A stretch of DNA of 64,000 nucleotides from Rhizopus arrhizus (lineage: Eukaryota > Mucoromycota > Mucoromycetes > Mucorales > Rhizopodaceae): positions 1,798,001 through 1,862,000 of the forward strand of contig JAKZZE010000008.1 of assembly GCA_024220505.1 (NCBI GenBank), read 5' to 3'. This document shows positions 1 to 13,362 of the stretch, piece by piece. The position numbers were made by a program, and so were the translations under genes. The first letter of the stretch is position 1. The number at the start of each line of letters is the position of its first letter. Under the pieces are notes generated by a model that saw only the letters and a program-made list of their open reading frames with translations, ran no database searches and was not told the DNA's origin.

Positions 1-1353
1 TATGTCAATTGTATCTTCAAGTGGTTCATCTAGAATGCTATAAAAAATAGCTAGCATACGTTCTACAGGAAAAGCCTTGGGTCCCAATAACTGTTGTCGC
101 ATCTTGCCGCCCGACTTATCTACCGCACCCTTTCGCGTTCCACCGCCCCTCTTTTTCTTTCTCTCCTCTGTTGATTTTGCAAAATAACGTACATCAAATC
201 GTGGTGGATTATAAGAAGCCAAATAGGATGCAATCAGTAAAAACTTGGTATAATATGGCAACTCAAATTCAGCTTTTCCTGCTCTGTTCCTTGTTGCCGT
301 CCCTTCATCTGTTTCCTGTGACCATTCACTACTCGAGATCTCGCGTAAGTACAGCTTTTCTGTGGCATCTGCAAAGTATGGTTGTGCCAGTTTGACCAAT
401 TTGTTTGTCTCGGCTGGTTGAGCAATACCTTCCTTAAGCGGCTTAATGTAAACTGGAAATAAAAGTGCTGCAAAGTATCGAAGCTCATTCAGATCTTTAC
501 AATTATGACAAAAGATGGAATAAATGATTTCTGCAAACCCTGAATAAAATTCATTCGTCAACTCGACCTGTTCCTCATCGTCTGTTTGAATCACGGAAGG
601 TTTAAAATCAAATTGTAATATCTTGAGTGTATCTTCTTTAGAATATTCTGAAAATTTGATAAGTAAAGGTTCGACTGCTCCTCCTTTGACTCTAAACTTT
701 TCGAATGGAATATTGGATATTAAAATAACACAAATATCTCTTTCCGTCTAGCAATATTTTTTAATAAAAAATAGGCACGCATTACTATTATTATTATTAT
801 TATTTTTACTTACTAGTTCGGATAATCGAAGTAAAGAAGATAATATATTGTTTGGTATATCTCTCAAACGTTCGCCTCTATCCAACATCTACCATTGTTT
901 ATTAACATCAATGCTAAGCTATATAAAATACCCTTTACCAAAAAAGCCGGTTGCTTATCTCCTATTCCACTTTCACGTATGGCTCTTATGAATTGTTGCA
1001 CTGTGTCTATTCTTTGATATGAGGTATAGCTGTTGTTATAATTAGGTTCATGTCCGCAAAATCCATCGATCGCGTGTTGAAATAAAAGACGTGGTGTAAA
1101 GCTCTCTACACAATTCACAAATGAGACTGAGCTTCCTTGGCGATCGTTCAATATTCTTTTCAAGACAGCTGTTTTTCCTGTAGATGGTGGACCATAAATA
1201 AAGATACTTTGTGGTTTCGACGGCTATGTAGAACAATAAAAGAATTTAATTTTTGTTGATTGCACAACTCGAGTTTATTACAGATTCAAATAATTGGCTT
1301 AAAAAGTGAATTTGTTCACTTCTTCCAGGAAAACTTTCGCAAAGCTGACACAT
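1..1353 (-). CDS. ORC5: Origin recognition complex subunit 5 (3' end outside window)
   Basis: AAA+ family subunit of the origin recognition complex, which binds replication origins in the nucleus and loads the MCM helicase. I read five exons on the minus strand: 1353-1282, 1223-939, 888-814, 747 to the window edge, with introns at 1224-1281, 889-938 and 748-813 (50-66 bp, GT-AG, all in frame). The start ATG at 1353 opens a short N-terminal exon beginning MCQLCESFPGR. The next exon carries a Walker A motif, GPPSTGKT. Further on come the sensor/lid-like stretch RLSELTERDICVILI and the conserved ORC5 C-terminal signature ASYNPPRFDVRYF. The C-terminus runs off the left edge. The family match rests on motif order and local similarity to ORC5 proteins; I see no other good candidate. 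A very short upstream ATG was not needed. Confidence 0.9.
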
Positions 1354-1561
1354 TTCTAAAAGAAATAGAAAATCATTTTGATGTGCGTTTTTTTAGTACT
1401 GACCGGAATAAAACAAGTCACACCGGAGAGACAAAGGGAGAGGAGCCTTAAACACGCCAAGCATGTTTCGATATTCCCCTCTCCCTCTCTATTAATAAGG
1501 TAAAAATGCAAACCAACAGCCAGAATCCATCCATCCTCATCTGTTTGATATAGTTTTTACT

Positions 1562-2058
<497 letters not shown>

Positions 2059-2222
2059 ACTATCCGTTGTATATGTTTGTGTCCTTTCGAGCAAAACAAC
2101 AATTTTTATATATTAAAATCTATTTCTGATTTATTTGTATGCATGTGTGTGGGAGAGTGTATGTAGATAAAAGAGAAAACGAATCTTCATCCTTTTTCTT
2201 TGTTTTTTTTATTGTGATTTGT

Positions 2223-3091
<869 letters not shown>

Positions 3092-3142
3092 CTACGCATC
3101 ATATAAGTATCTAGCTCACGTATATCCATCCACTCTACTTAC
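3092..3142 (-). other. Probable 5'UTR intron of the Ran gene
   Basis: A GTAAGT donor at 3142 and a TAG acceptor immediately before the Ran start codon define a 51-bp intron of the same size as the coding introns of this gene. Leader introns of this kind are common in highly expressed fungal genes. Inferred from splice signals only. Confidence 0.55.
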
Positions 3143-3667
3143 CTCTAAAGATTAAAGAATAAGAAGAAAAAAAGGGACGAGGATGAAGGGAGGGGGGTTG
3201 TGTATGGCGTATGCATGTGCTCTGCTTGCGTGTGTCTATGTGTGTGCGAGTATTCATATGTAGTGAGACTATGCTGAGTAATAATGTTCTGGGCCGGCAC
3301 TACAGCTGAGAGTTAATTTGTGTTACGATGCACGTCATTGACCTTATAAAAATGTATGCACCTTTTACTCCCTGTCTTTCTTACAGGTTGGCGTATAATC
3401 CCTTTTCTTTATCTCTCCATTGAAGTAGCAAATTTATTTAGGTTCGTGTATATCATCATTAAATGATTTGTAGTTTGGTATTTTCACAAGCTAGTATTCC
3501 ATGAGATTACCAAATTTGGTAATGAAACAGGGTTAATGAACTTTTAAGAACAAAAAGAAATATAGCAAGATGTTTTCAAAAAGTATACAAACAAGCAATA
3601 CATGAGTGAGTTTATTTATATTTTTGTATTGTGTATTTTTTCACAAATAAGGGCAGTCTAATTCATG
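3143..3667. other. Intergenic: Ran promoter and 3' flank of ELG1
   Basis: No convincing gene. The part next to Ran (about 3150-3300) is G+T-rich with TG repeats and a short G run. The rest is ordinary AT-rich sequence. The ELG1 homologue may extend slightly into this interval if its last predicted intron is used (see that entry). Confidence 0.5.
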
Positions 3668-6329
3668 TTAGAATACATAAAAGTAAATAATGACAGTATT
3701 TACCTCATCTACAAGTTGTTTTGAAGTCATCAACATATTTACATTGTCATAATTTAACGGTAAGTGAATTCTTTTACGTCTTGATCTTGTTCTTCTAGTT
3801 CTATTATCTAAAATACTACTTTTTGATTCATCCAGCATCAACCGAATATAGGGTATATACTCCATCATGATCACATCCTTTCTAGGTTGATATATCATTC
3901 TTAATGGCAACAATCTCTCAATTGCCTCTCTATCTTCTTCATAGGCTAGCGACCTCGCACGATCAAGGTTTTGCCATGTGTTTGTGTAAGTCGATTGGCA
4001 TAAGGCGCTAGAATACATTTGGATATCATTAGATATCATATCTGTTGTTTCTTCTGTCAAAAGATTTGTGTATCCAACAACAGCATCCGCTGTGGATATC
4101 TGGACCTATTCAGTTACAATTATTCAAATCACAGATAACTTAGTAAGAAGGAGAGTTTACCAGTAGTCTGTGATCTTTTGGTTTCAACCAAGCATCCATA
4201 AAAGCTTCATTTTCTAGATTAGCAAGTATATTTTCTAAGCTATCTTGATCCTTCATTTCTGAATCTTCTTCGTGGCGTATTGCGGATTGATAACAGCGTG
4301 TCAATCGATCGCTGTCTACCGCGGTCTTTGAGAAAACATCATAGGGAGGATTGCAATTGCCAAGATAGGTTTGAAAAGGATGCGGTACACCGCGATATAA
4401 CTCTAACAAGTGTAAGAGTTGTCGTATATCACAGCCAATCAAAGAAATAAGTCCTATTAAATCTGCTGGATCTACTTGATACCCTTCTGCATAGCACACT
4501 AGGCATAAATAAGGCAACAATTCGTCCATGGTCGGTGGCTGAATATCAAGAACGGTTTGAAGGTATAAGCTTTCGAAAGGCACTTGATCAGGATCTAATC
4601 TAAAAAATTAGCGCCCTCCTCGCATGTATGTATGTCTGTGTTTACCGTTGCAAGTCATAATGATGGGCCGTTTACTATTTTGAGAAAGTTCAATTACAGA
4701 GGTCCAAAAACCTTTATCTTCTTCGAACAATAGATCCACTTCTTCCAGTAGAATTAAGCTCTGCTTTGGCCCCTGCTGCTGCTCTGTGGCTGTTGTCGTT
4801 TGCTGCTTTTTGCGTACAAAATGGCTCAGCAAGAGGCCACCGTTCGTCTTTTTCTCTTGTGGTATAGTATTATTCATCCCCTTGGAGGATAGAAACGGGT
4901 TCAGTTTCCTCTTCTTTTTCTTTTTATTATTCTCATCTTCCTCAATCGTCTTTTTAATTTCTAATTTATTATGAAAAGTAACAAGATGACTCTTTGTCAT
5001 TTCACCCAAGGCTGAAACGATGTCCTTCCCAGACCGTTTACTGCCTGCGTTGACTTCAAACACTTCATATCCTTCTTGTTCTGCTGCTGTATACACCAAT
5101 GCAGTCTTGCCCACACCATAATCACCTACGATCAAGACCACATTCGATCTCACTCCCTTTTCTTCCTCTTCTTGCTGTTGTTTAATGGCCTTTTTTCTAG
5201 CTGCTGCAGGAGAGATCATGAAATCGTCATCATCGTCTTCTGCTCTCTTGGCTCGTTTACTCATCAAACGATCAAAAGCGCTCTCCTCGTTTTCTTCTTC
5301 CATAAAGTCCAAAGACTTGTTCTTTTTGTTACTCTCTTCCTTCTCACAAGGTGCTGCTGTAGGTTTGATCTTCATTTGGTGTAGCCAGTTTTTAAGGTAG
5401 ACATGGTTATGTTTAGAGCCCAACAGTCCATCTACCGTCCTCGGTCTGTATTTTTCTATCCAACTCTGTCTATTTTCATTTTTTGGTTGTGGCCCCATAA
5501 TCCTTCGAAGCAGTCGCACACAGGAAGGAAAAGTATGCCAATCAGGAAACTGGCCATCAAGCCATTCTTTCACTGCCTTCTCACCTTGAATCTTTTTTTT
5601 CTTGTCAATCCTTTTTGGCATGCGATGGGTCACTGAGGGAAGTCGGTTGAAGTCCAACCAAGAGTGATGCTGATGCACAATGTGTTGAATATGATTTGCA
5701 TTTTCTGTTCGATACAGAGGTGTTAGTGGTACTTGAGAACACGTTCGACGGATAGGGAAATGCCCTTGCTTATAAATGGCTCGATCCAATCTAGAAAATT
5801 CATGATCATATTGCTCTTTCTGACATGTTGGCTTTTTGATGCGACCATAAAAGTTGAACTCGGTCTTTTCCGTCGGCAGTGATGGTACAAATTCTCGAAG
5901 GATTGCGGTCGAGCTTTCGGCCTTGAGAGGCTCCTCCGAAAGTAGCTTGGGATAGGTGATAGGTGGTTGCTTGGTGAAGACAAAGGGTTTGCTGGATTTC
6001 TTGTGTTTATGGCTGGGTTCAGATGGGCCAATAAGTCCAGGTTGTGGCATGATGGTCTGAAGTTCTGTTGTATTGGTCTCTTGTTGTTCTTGCTGATTTG
6101 TGTTTTGTTGAGGGTCATCCAGTTGCTGATCATTGTCTTGTTGCTGTTGATCGATGTCTTGATGAGGCGTTGGTTGCTGTACAAGGATCTCTTCTTGATT
6201 GATTTGTTTGGGTATTTTAGCATAAGGAAGAGTTGATTGCTTAGTTCTTTTTGAAGGCTCCTGTGAACTAGGTTTTACTGGCCTTCTCGGTTTAAAGAAA
6301 GGATGAACCGATTTATCCGAATGGCTCAT
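3668..6329 (-). CDS. ELG1: Elg1/ATAD5-like replication factor C-like subunit (PCNA unloader)
   Basis: Large subunit of the alternative RFC complex that removes PCNA from DNA after replication. Exons 6329-4646, 4594-4161 and 4105-3668 with introns of 51 and 55 bp give about 851 residues. The N-terminal 270 residues are low-complexity, rich in Q, S and P, and carry an HPFFKP motif near the start. RQSWIEKYRP precedes the AAA+ domain. Walker A is GDYGVGKT (about residues 402-409) and Walker B is LILLEEVD (about 525-532). The spacing, the SKRSGKD motif and the PIIMTCNDPD sensor stretch fit Elg1/ATAD5 better than Rfc1 or Rad24. The C-terminal DYMPYIR-like stretch (EYIPYIRLML) also fits. The last junction is uncertain: a GTAAAT at about 3704 could start a short final intron, replacing the last dozen residues and ending near 3640. 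Confidence 0.85.
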
Positions 6330-6523
6330 TATGAGTTCAACACAAAAAAAAAAAAAAGAGTAACGCGTCAGAAGAAAAAAATATTCAATTTAACAAGCGC
6401 TATTTTACGCGTTCAATATAATTATGCATTCTTTTTATATATGGAAATCTAATGGGGTATCATTGTTTGTTTATCATCTCTACTTTTATATGTGAGATAG
6501 CTATGAAGCATTCGTCTATCCAA

Positions 6524-7607
6524 TTACCTTTCTTCTATTTCATCGTCTTCTTCTTCTAATGGATAATTGGACAATACCCGACCCAATATTTTATATTCAA
6601 ATTCAATACATTTTTCTCCTTGCTTGATCATATCATTTGTCACCTTATGCAGTCTCTGAAATAACTCATCATTCTTCCAATCATCGTCATCGTCATCGTC
6701 CTATATAAATAGTAAGCTTTTTGCTCATTTCACACACTAGCCAACTTGCATTATTTGCTTGTTCTTGTTTTATTGCATATTGTTGTTGTACATGTGCAAG
6801 CATGGGATCCACTTCCTGATATTGTGCTCCACTAGATTGTTTCTTCAATTGCAATATTTGCTGTGCTTGCTTTTTCACTGTTTCTTCCAACATGGCATTA
6901 ACTACAAGTAATGACTTCAATGATAGTTCCAAATCTTCTATCTTTTGAAATACGTCAATTTAATTATACAACAAGGGCGTTTTTATTACCTTCCTATTCG
7001 TCCGTGCTTCATTCACTTCAGGTTCCTCTTCTTCTTCTTCACTTTCCGACAGATCGTCCTCCTCTTCCTCCTCTTCCTCTTCCTCTTCTTCTTCCTCTTC
7101 TTCCTCTTCCTCTTCTTCACTATCATCCATTTGCTGTTCTTGTTCTTTTTGTCTTGAGATAAGCAGTTTTTCATGCTGTTCTTTATTAAATAGTGTATAC
7201 TTGTTGTTACCATGGTTACTGCTCACTTCACTCAATGATATATGATGGTTGTTATTGTTTGGTGTATTAATAGGTCCCAAGACAGAACGTGACAAACGAG
7301 GTCTTATACTGTTCTCTGGTACATTATTCAGTGGTTTGATAACCTTCGGTAGCCCATTACTTGGTTTATATATTTCAATCGATGGTCGATGACTAAGTTG
7401 TTGTTTTTTAGGTGAATAAACACTAAATCCAGATTTCTCCACAATGTTGGTGGCCACTTTAGGTTTTCTAATAGTAGATGATGCTGTACTAGAACTTGAA
7501 TGAACAGAAGAAGGGCCTCGTTTATATTTTGTTGCAGTAGTAGGTCGAATAATATTAGTTGCCTTGGGTTGACTAGGTTCTCTTGTGGTTTTCATGAATT
7601 CGTACAA
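6524..7607 (-). CDS. Unidentified acidic coiled-coil protein
   Basis: Not recognised. Three exons are supported: 7607 (or in-frame ATG at 7595) to 6990, then 6941 to about 6754, then about 6715 to 6524. The first intron (6942-6989, 48 bp) is standard. The second is odd, with donor GTGTGT and only about 37 bp, although a good CTTAC branch-like site sits inside it. The N-terminal 150 residues are basic, S/P/N-rich and probably disordered. They are followed by a near-uninterrupted run of about 30 acidic residues, then a helical stretch (ELSLKSLLVVNAMLEE...) with heptad-like leucines, a second short Asp run, and an acidic C-terminus ending EEEDDEIEER. The layout suggests a scaffold or spindle/cytoskeleton-associated protein, but that is only inference from composition. 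Confidence 0.6.
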
Positions 7608-10600
7608 GGAAAAAAAAAAAAAGGAGAAGGGACTTTTTTTTTTTTTTTTTCATTAATTAATTTGGGTCACCCTTTTTCTTTAGGGTATTAGAACATGCTT
7701 TTTTTTTTAAGAAAAAATGATATGATTTATAAGCTTTAAGCTTTTTCTTTCTTTCTTTAGTGTAGAATGATTGTTTTCTATAACTTTACTGAAATCAATA
7801 ACAAACTTTTTTTGGGGAAATAAGCTTCTTCTACCTTGAATATTCATCTTTTAAAGCAAGTGACCATATTATGCTCTTTATAGTTATCTATCACCTTTAA
7901 GAAAAAAGGGGCCCCTTATCATCTTTTTCGTAAAAGTGGTTGAACAAACAGCTGAACTTGGAATAAAATCGAAATCGTTAATAAAGAAAAAAAGAAAAAA
8001 AAAAAAAAAAAAAAAAAAACAATGCACTTTTCAATCATTTATTTGTTCACAAGAAGTAAAAATTTAATATTACATAAAATACACTTGTTTATTGACATAC
8101 TGCGTAAGCTGCTGATTCAATTACCCTTGATGCTATTATATGCAAGCACATGCGTAATGTATTTCAATCAAGGGTATCTTATTTTTATTAAAGACATTCA
8201 AGTCTGAAAGACAAACAGAAAGGACAGGCTGTGATGTAAAGATTTGTTATTAAATTTACTTCTTTGCATCCCCTTTATATTGATAAGGAACATGAAATGT
8301 TGAGTACTTTACTACTCTATCCTGTGTTTCGAATCGGCACAACAGATTGTCATCATGTTTGACTGTCTACTTGCGAGAGAAGGAGGGAGGGAGACAAGGT
8401 TACAGATGTTTGAGTGGTACTTGTGCACAGTCAGCTGATCTAGGTTGATTATACATGAGCCCATTCATATTTAACAAATGTACATCACACTGACAATGGA
8501 AGTACTCAGAACCTTGACATAATTTAGCAAATGAGTCAAAAATCAGTCTCTCAAACGAGAGCTACCATCCTGATAACCTTCACTTGTTGCGCTGAAAGAG
8601 GGGATGCATCTTTCTATTCAAGCTTTACTTGTATTTGAATATCTATCGTGCATTCGATCCCAACCACAACAACACAAATAGCCAAAGAGACCTTTCCAGT
8701 GTACATTTCTTGTTCACCTTTTGGTAAGCAGTAAATAGAAATTCACATTCTTCTGACTTGTTTCTCAAAAAAAGAAAATAGATTGAATGGTGCCTTGTCG
8801 TTTGTATCGTAATAGTCTAAGCACACGTGAGAAATGTAATCATTTTCGTAAGGAAATTTAATGGTACAATTGAACGTTTGTACACAGACACAATTCATGA
8901 GAAAATTAACATCCAATTGTGTACTAATAAAAGACTTTTTTTGGATGCACGGAAAAAAAGAAGTAGTCTAGAAAAAAAAAAAGTCAGAGATGGCACAGAA
9001 GTTGACTTGTCCAATGCATGGTGTATTTAGCATTGAGAGAACGCTAGCAAGCGTGTTCAAATGATAGAATTTTGCTGTATATGCACGGACTATAAAAAAA
9101 GGGGGTGGGGCTTTTGATGTATCACAATTTTCTTTATTCTCAGGTTCACATGGATACTATTTTCAGAAAAGTTGCATTTTTGCAACTTTTTATAATACAA
9201 CCAATATATAAAAGCAACAGGTCAGCGTAACATTTACTCTTAAAAATCATGTATAATCACCGCAATACCAGGATCCTTACTAGATTTTCAGTAGACTTTG
9301 GAAATATTTTAAGATTTTGAGAACAATATTTTATTTATTGATGCTGGTTAACTTGTAATTTTCAACCTAATCCTTAAGTATTTAATCAAAGCTAGAAAGA
9401 ACGAATTCCATTCAAGAGCTCAGATCATTTCGTTTCTACTCGAAAACTCAAAAAATATCCCTAGCACAATGCTTGATTCACGGTTATCCATCATCTATAA
9501 ATCTTCTTCACTCCTCGAGCGTCCTTTTATATCCAATCGACACGCAAAAAAATTAGTTTTCTTTGGCTCCTTTATTATTGAAGCAGTGTGCCGATTGAAA
9601 TCACCACACCTTGGCTTATTTCCACCCTCGATAACCCCCAAGTTACTTCTTGTAATATACTTGACGTCATCTTTGCCACCTTGTTGATGATGCCTGTGTA
9701 GTCTATGACTGTGAAGATTATTTTAGACATGTTTCTGAACCAGTGAGCGAAGATTGAGGGTATCCTACTAAATCTAAAGATGGAGATGCGATAGTATTTA
9801 GGCTTGATTTGTTTTAAAATATAAACCACATGTTTTCAAGTCAGGCTTGTTTGAATTTGATTCAATAATTTCTCTGTACTTTTTGAGTTCTCCGATATAT
9901 ACATAAGGGTGCTATTTGACACGTCAAATTTTTCTGTATTACGAATTTAATGGTTGATGATAGAATTCAAGATAGTTACTGGTACAGTGACGTATCGTTT
10001 ACCAATCATAAACTCACAGTTGTTTTTATATCAGTTTTCAAGTAATGTTTGAAAAAGAAAAAAAAAAAAAAAAAAAAAAAAAACTTTTCGGGAATCCAGC
10101 TTCAAAAGAATCAAAACCGACAGCATAATCATTGTATTTAAATAGCTCTGAGCACAAGTGTGCCTCTACACTCTTTATTATAGAACCAACTACTTTGATA
10201 TTCAATTTTACGCGTTTTTCTTATGCTATCTTCATACGCCAACGGTACAATAATTCAAAAAAAAAAAATACAAACAGCAGATATCTCAATCTGACTACAA
10301 TTAGTCCTTATTGTTTTAACCCACTTTTTTAAGTTTCATAAAGGCATCAATTAGCATATTTATCAATGATGTCTTGTGATGAAAGCAAAAATGAAGCTTC
10401 ACTGTCAAACTGAAGACAAACTACCCAAATTGTCAAACAAAAGGTTACACAGGAAAAGCAACAAAAGCTGAAGAATGAGTGTCCCTACTTTCTTTGGGGG
10501 GGGAGAGGAGGATGTGAATAGGGATGATATGAAAGAGATCAACAACACTTGAATATCGAATTGAAAAAGACCAATGTTTTTTATGTGAATTAGTTTTTTT

Positions 10601-11906
10601 TCGTAAACATTCTAAAGTAAAATTTTATAAAGAATTTTGATTGCAGCAAGAAGCTATACACAAAATAATGCTTTAGCTTGTATGAAAAAGTCATAAAGAT
10701 ATGCACCAAGCATCTTTTTTAGATGTTTTGAAAAAAAAAAAGCTTTAAAATTTATCCTTGCAACAATATCAGATGATCAGCCCACTACCTCTCAAATACA
10801 TTTTCCTTTAGCGCAATCAGCAATTGACACTCCTCAATTTTCTTTTGAAACTAAACATACCTGACCGTCTCAAAATGGCCCTTCCCCCCCTTTTTTTTGA
10901 AAGTGTGCATAATACCTTTGAGCACCAGCTAATTCAATGGCTACTTTCAAAAGCCTCTTATCTCCTCCTGTTCACTCTCCTCTCCATCTTTCTTTTTTTT
11001 TTTTAGAATCTAACTAGTTGAACAACTGAAACAAGCTTTGAGAAAAACAAAAGTGTGGCCAACCTCTTTTAAATCAAAAACTTTGGGTGACCCATCTTAA
11101 AAAAGATAAAAAGCTACTAAAATCAATCATTTAACTTTAGCTCAGAGATTTTTTTTTTTTTTCTAAATTACTTTTGAGAATTTCTGGTTTATAGTTGAAA
11201 AATAAGATTAAGCATAGTTATTTTGAGAATAGTGATTAGAATAGCATCAGATTGTAATAATATTTCTCCTCTTTAGCATTGTCTCAATACTCGGTAGATG
11301 CATTTGAAAAATGTTTAAAGAGTGGGCCTATTTAAAGTTTTCATTTATATTTTTCAAAAAATAAAGGTCGTCTATTGAAGTATTAAAGAATGCTTATTTG
11401 AAAGTGGAAAAACAGATATTGAAAGAATATCAACTAACCTTCATCACTTTATTTCTATCCTTTCTGGTCTTGTGGCAAAGATCAAGTGTGGTTTTATTCC
11501 CCATCCATTGATTTAAAAGGCCGCTCTTTAGCGTTAGGTTAATGTATGACTATTGAGAATATGTTTGTGCGTCACATAAATAAAAATACCATTTACAAAG
11601 AAAAAAACTATTGAGAATATGTTTTTATTCTTTGTGTAAAGATAAATATTATTTCAAGTAAAGCAAAAAAACCATTTTTATTTTTCTTTCATCATCGTCC
11701 CCCCCTCTTTACAACCACTCTCTCTTTCTTTCCCTTTTATATACAAAAAATTGTTTATTCTTTTTTTTAAACAAAAATCATCCCTACCGAGATTCAGTGT
11801 AACGTAACATCACGTCAGAATAAGAAAAAAAAAAAAGCAGTTTTTGTGTGCTACAGTTTTTATTAAGAAGGGTTCATTATTGTAATTTTTTTTTTTTTTC
11901 TATTTT
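7608..11906. other. 4.3-kb gene desert
   Basis: No reading frame here looks coding: those present are short, AT-driven and share no motif with known families. The stretch is rich in A/T mononucleotide runs (long A tracts near 7990-8020 and 10050-10083), poly-T runs and a perfect 10-bp hairpin at 9167-9190. A 17-bp direct repeat occurs near 11549 and 11608. The right end is the 3' flank of the WC-2-like gene and the left end the promoter of the coiled-coil gene. Confidence 0.6.
9167..9190. repeat. Perfect 10-bp hairpin with T4 loop
   Basis: The arms aaaagttgca and tgcaactttt are perfect complements around a four-T loop. It lies in gene-free DNA and no transcript boundary is recognisable nearby, so no function is assigned. 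Confidence 0.6.
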
Positions 11907-13121
11907 TTAGTAAGGAGAATATTTGCAAAAGAATTGAGGTAATTCAAGAAATGAATTTGACAAAGAGGAAGTGGAGGAAGTAGAAGAAGAAGAGGAAGGT
12001 TGTGGTGAATTTGGTAGTCTTTGCTGTGCCATCTTTTCTTGTCTTGCCATTGATCTAGAATATCTTAAACCACAAGCATTACATAGACTAAATCAATCGA
12101 TTAGCTCTCTCTCTCTTCAATTTAAATTCATTCCTTTTTACGTTTTATGACCAGATGGGCCCCTACGCCATTCAGGACTTGATTGAGTACCACAACTTTG
12201 GCATTTGTACTGATGGTCTTCTTCTTGATTTGAATGCTTGATTGAATATCTATTTGTTTTATTATTGGGTATCTTGTATCCATCCACTGCTACAGGACTG
12301 TCACATAGATCAGTAGGTTGTTTACATCATTAATCTCTAGGTTACCTCTTCTTTACTATAAGAGTGATAATAAAGGAAATATGTCCATAATCAATAAAAA
12401 GGCTTTGTAAATAAACATTGTCTTGTGTGATTCGAGAAGGTTGTTGAACACACCGAAAGCAAGACACGACACCTGGTGATACGACCGGACGGTCATCTAG
12501 TGTTTCGTGGGGATAGTGATCGGGCCATGATAGTATCACAGATTTTGTTTGATTGTTGATAACTTGAAGTATACGTTGTGGTGCTGTTTTGTTGTTTAAA
12601 CAATAATTTTTAAATGATTCAAGTAAGTTGTATTGAATGTCGTCTATCGAATTCACTCCACATGTTGATCCTATATTGATTATAAGAAACATAAACTATC
12701 AATCGTTATCTCAATTACCCTTTTCTTGTTGATGAAAAAAGGCCAATACTAAATCATCTGTAGCTACATACATGATGATGTCTACTACAACCCATGAAGC
12801 ATAATAAATATGTTTCTATTCTTTGTTATTCACTTGTTACCAACATCTTACACAAACCTGACTATAATCTTTTAATCGGCATCTGCAAATAAAAAAAAAA
12901 AATATAAGCAATGGATCATGATTACATTATTATCATTACTTTGTAACAGATCCAGCAAGTAATTTTGACCTCATAAATTGATAAAGATCTTTCTTTGCTA
13001 AATCCATTTCTTCAGGATGAATTAGATCAAATAATGAAATTCCTTTTAATTTCATATTGAACGAATTATAAATAAACTTTAATTCATCATTCGTTAAAAT
13101 AGCCCACATACACGCGTTCAT
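11907..13121 (-). CDS. wc-2: White collar-2-like PAS and GATA zinc-finger protein
   Basis: Probable partner of the WC-1-type blue-light receptor; the WC complex binds GATA-type elements and controls light-induced genes. Six exons (13121-12940, 12882-12858, 12815-12719, 12670-12346, 12297-12142, 12087-11907) join in frame to 321 residues with introns of 42-57 bp. The first half is a PAS domain: WAILTNDELKF, then SLFDLIHPEEMDLAKKDL, GSVTKCRLKDYS, and WVVVDIIMYVATDDLVLAFF. There is no LOV flavin-cysteine motif, as expected for WC-2 rather than WC-1. Near the C-terminus a fungal GATA finger has CQSC, then SPEWRRGPSG, then LCNACGLRY, split by the last intron. A Ser/Thr-rich tail ends the protein. 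The short second exon (25 nt) needs a GTTTGT donor. Mucorales usually carry several WC-2 paralogues, so which one this is remains open. Confidence 0.88.
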
Positions 13122-13362
13122 TTTTCAAAAAAAAAAAATAAGAAAAAAAGAACAAAAAAAAAAAAAGAGAAAGAGAGAGAATTTTTTATTCTTGTTTGGT
13201 ATGGCAAAAAAAAAAAAAAAAAAAAAGAGAGAGAGAAAGCTCCCTTAAAAGAACATTTTCCTTCTTAATTGCAATCTTTGTGTATTACACATACTTTTTT
13301 TTTTTTTTTTTTTTTTTTCTTCTTATTGATCGAAAACTGCACTTGATCGAAAAAAAAATGTG
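13122..13362. promoter_or_regulatory. WC-2-like promoter with poly(dA:dT) tracts
   Basis: Between the WC-2-like start and the end of GID8 lie several A and T runs of 11-21 bp (for example near 13206-13227 and 13298-13318) with GA-repeat patches. Such tracts exclude nucleosomes and are common core-promoter features in fungi. Inferred from sequence only. Confidence 0.4.

Noticed and set aside
4786..5400. Plus-strand hydrophobic frames that look like membrane proteins
   Set aside because: They are the complement of Lys/Glu-rich coding sequence of ELG1, which always yields Phe/Leu-rich shadows.
5723..6223. 166-codon minus-strand frame in the ELG1 N-terminal region
   Set aside because: Alternate frame of the real ELG1 exon; its composition mirrors the Gln-rich coding repeat and it has no family match.
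8320..8345. tRNA T-loop-like stretch (gtttcgaatc)
   Set aside because: No matching acceptor or anticodon stem on either side; no tRNA gene can be folded.
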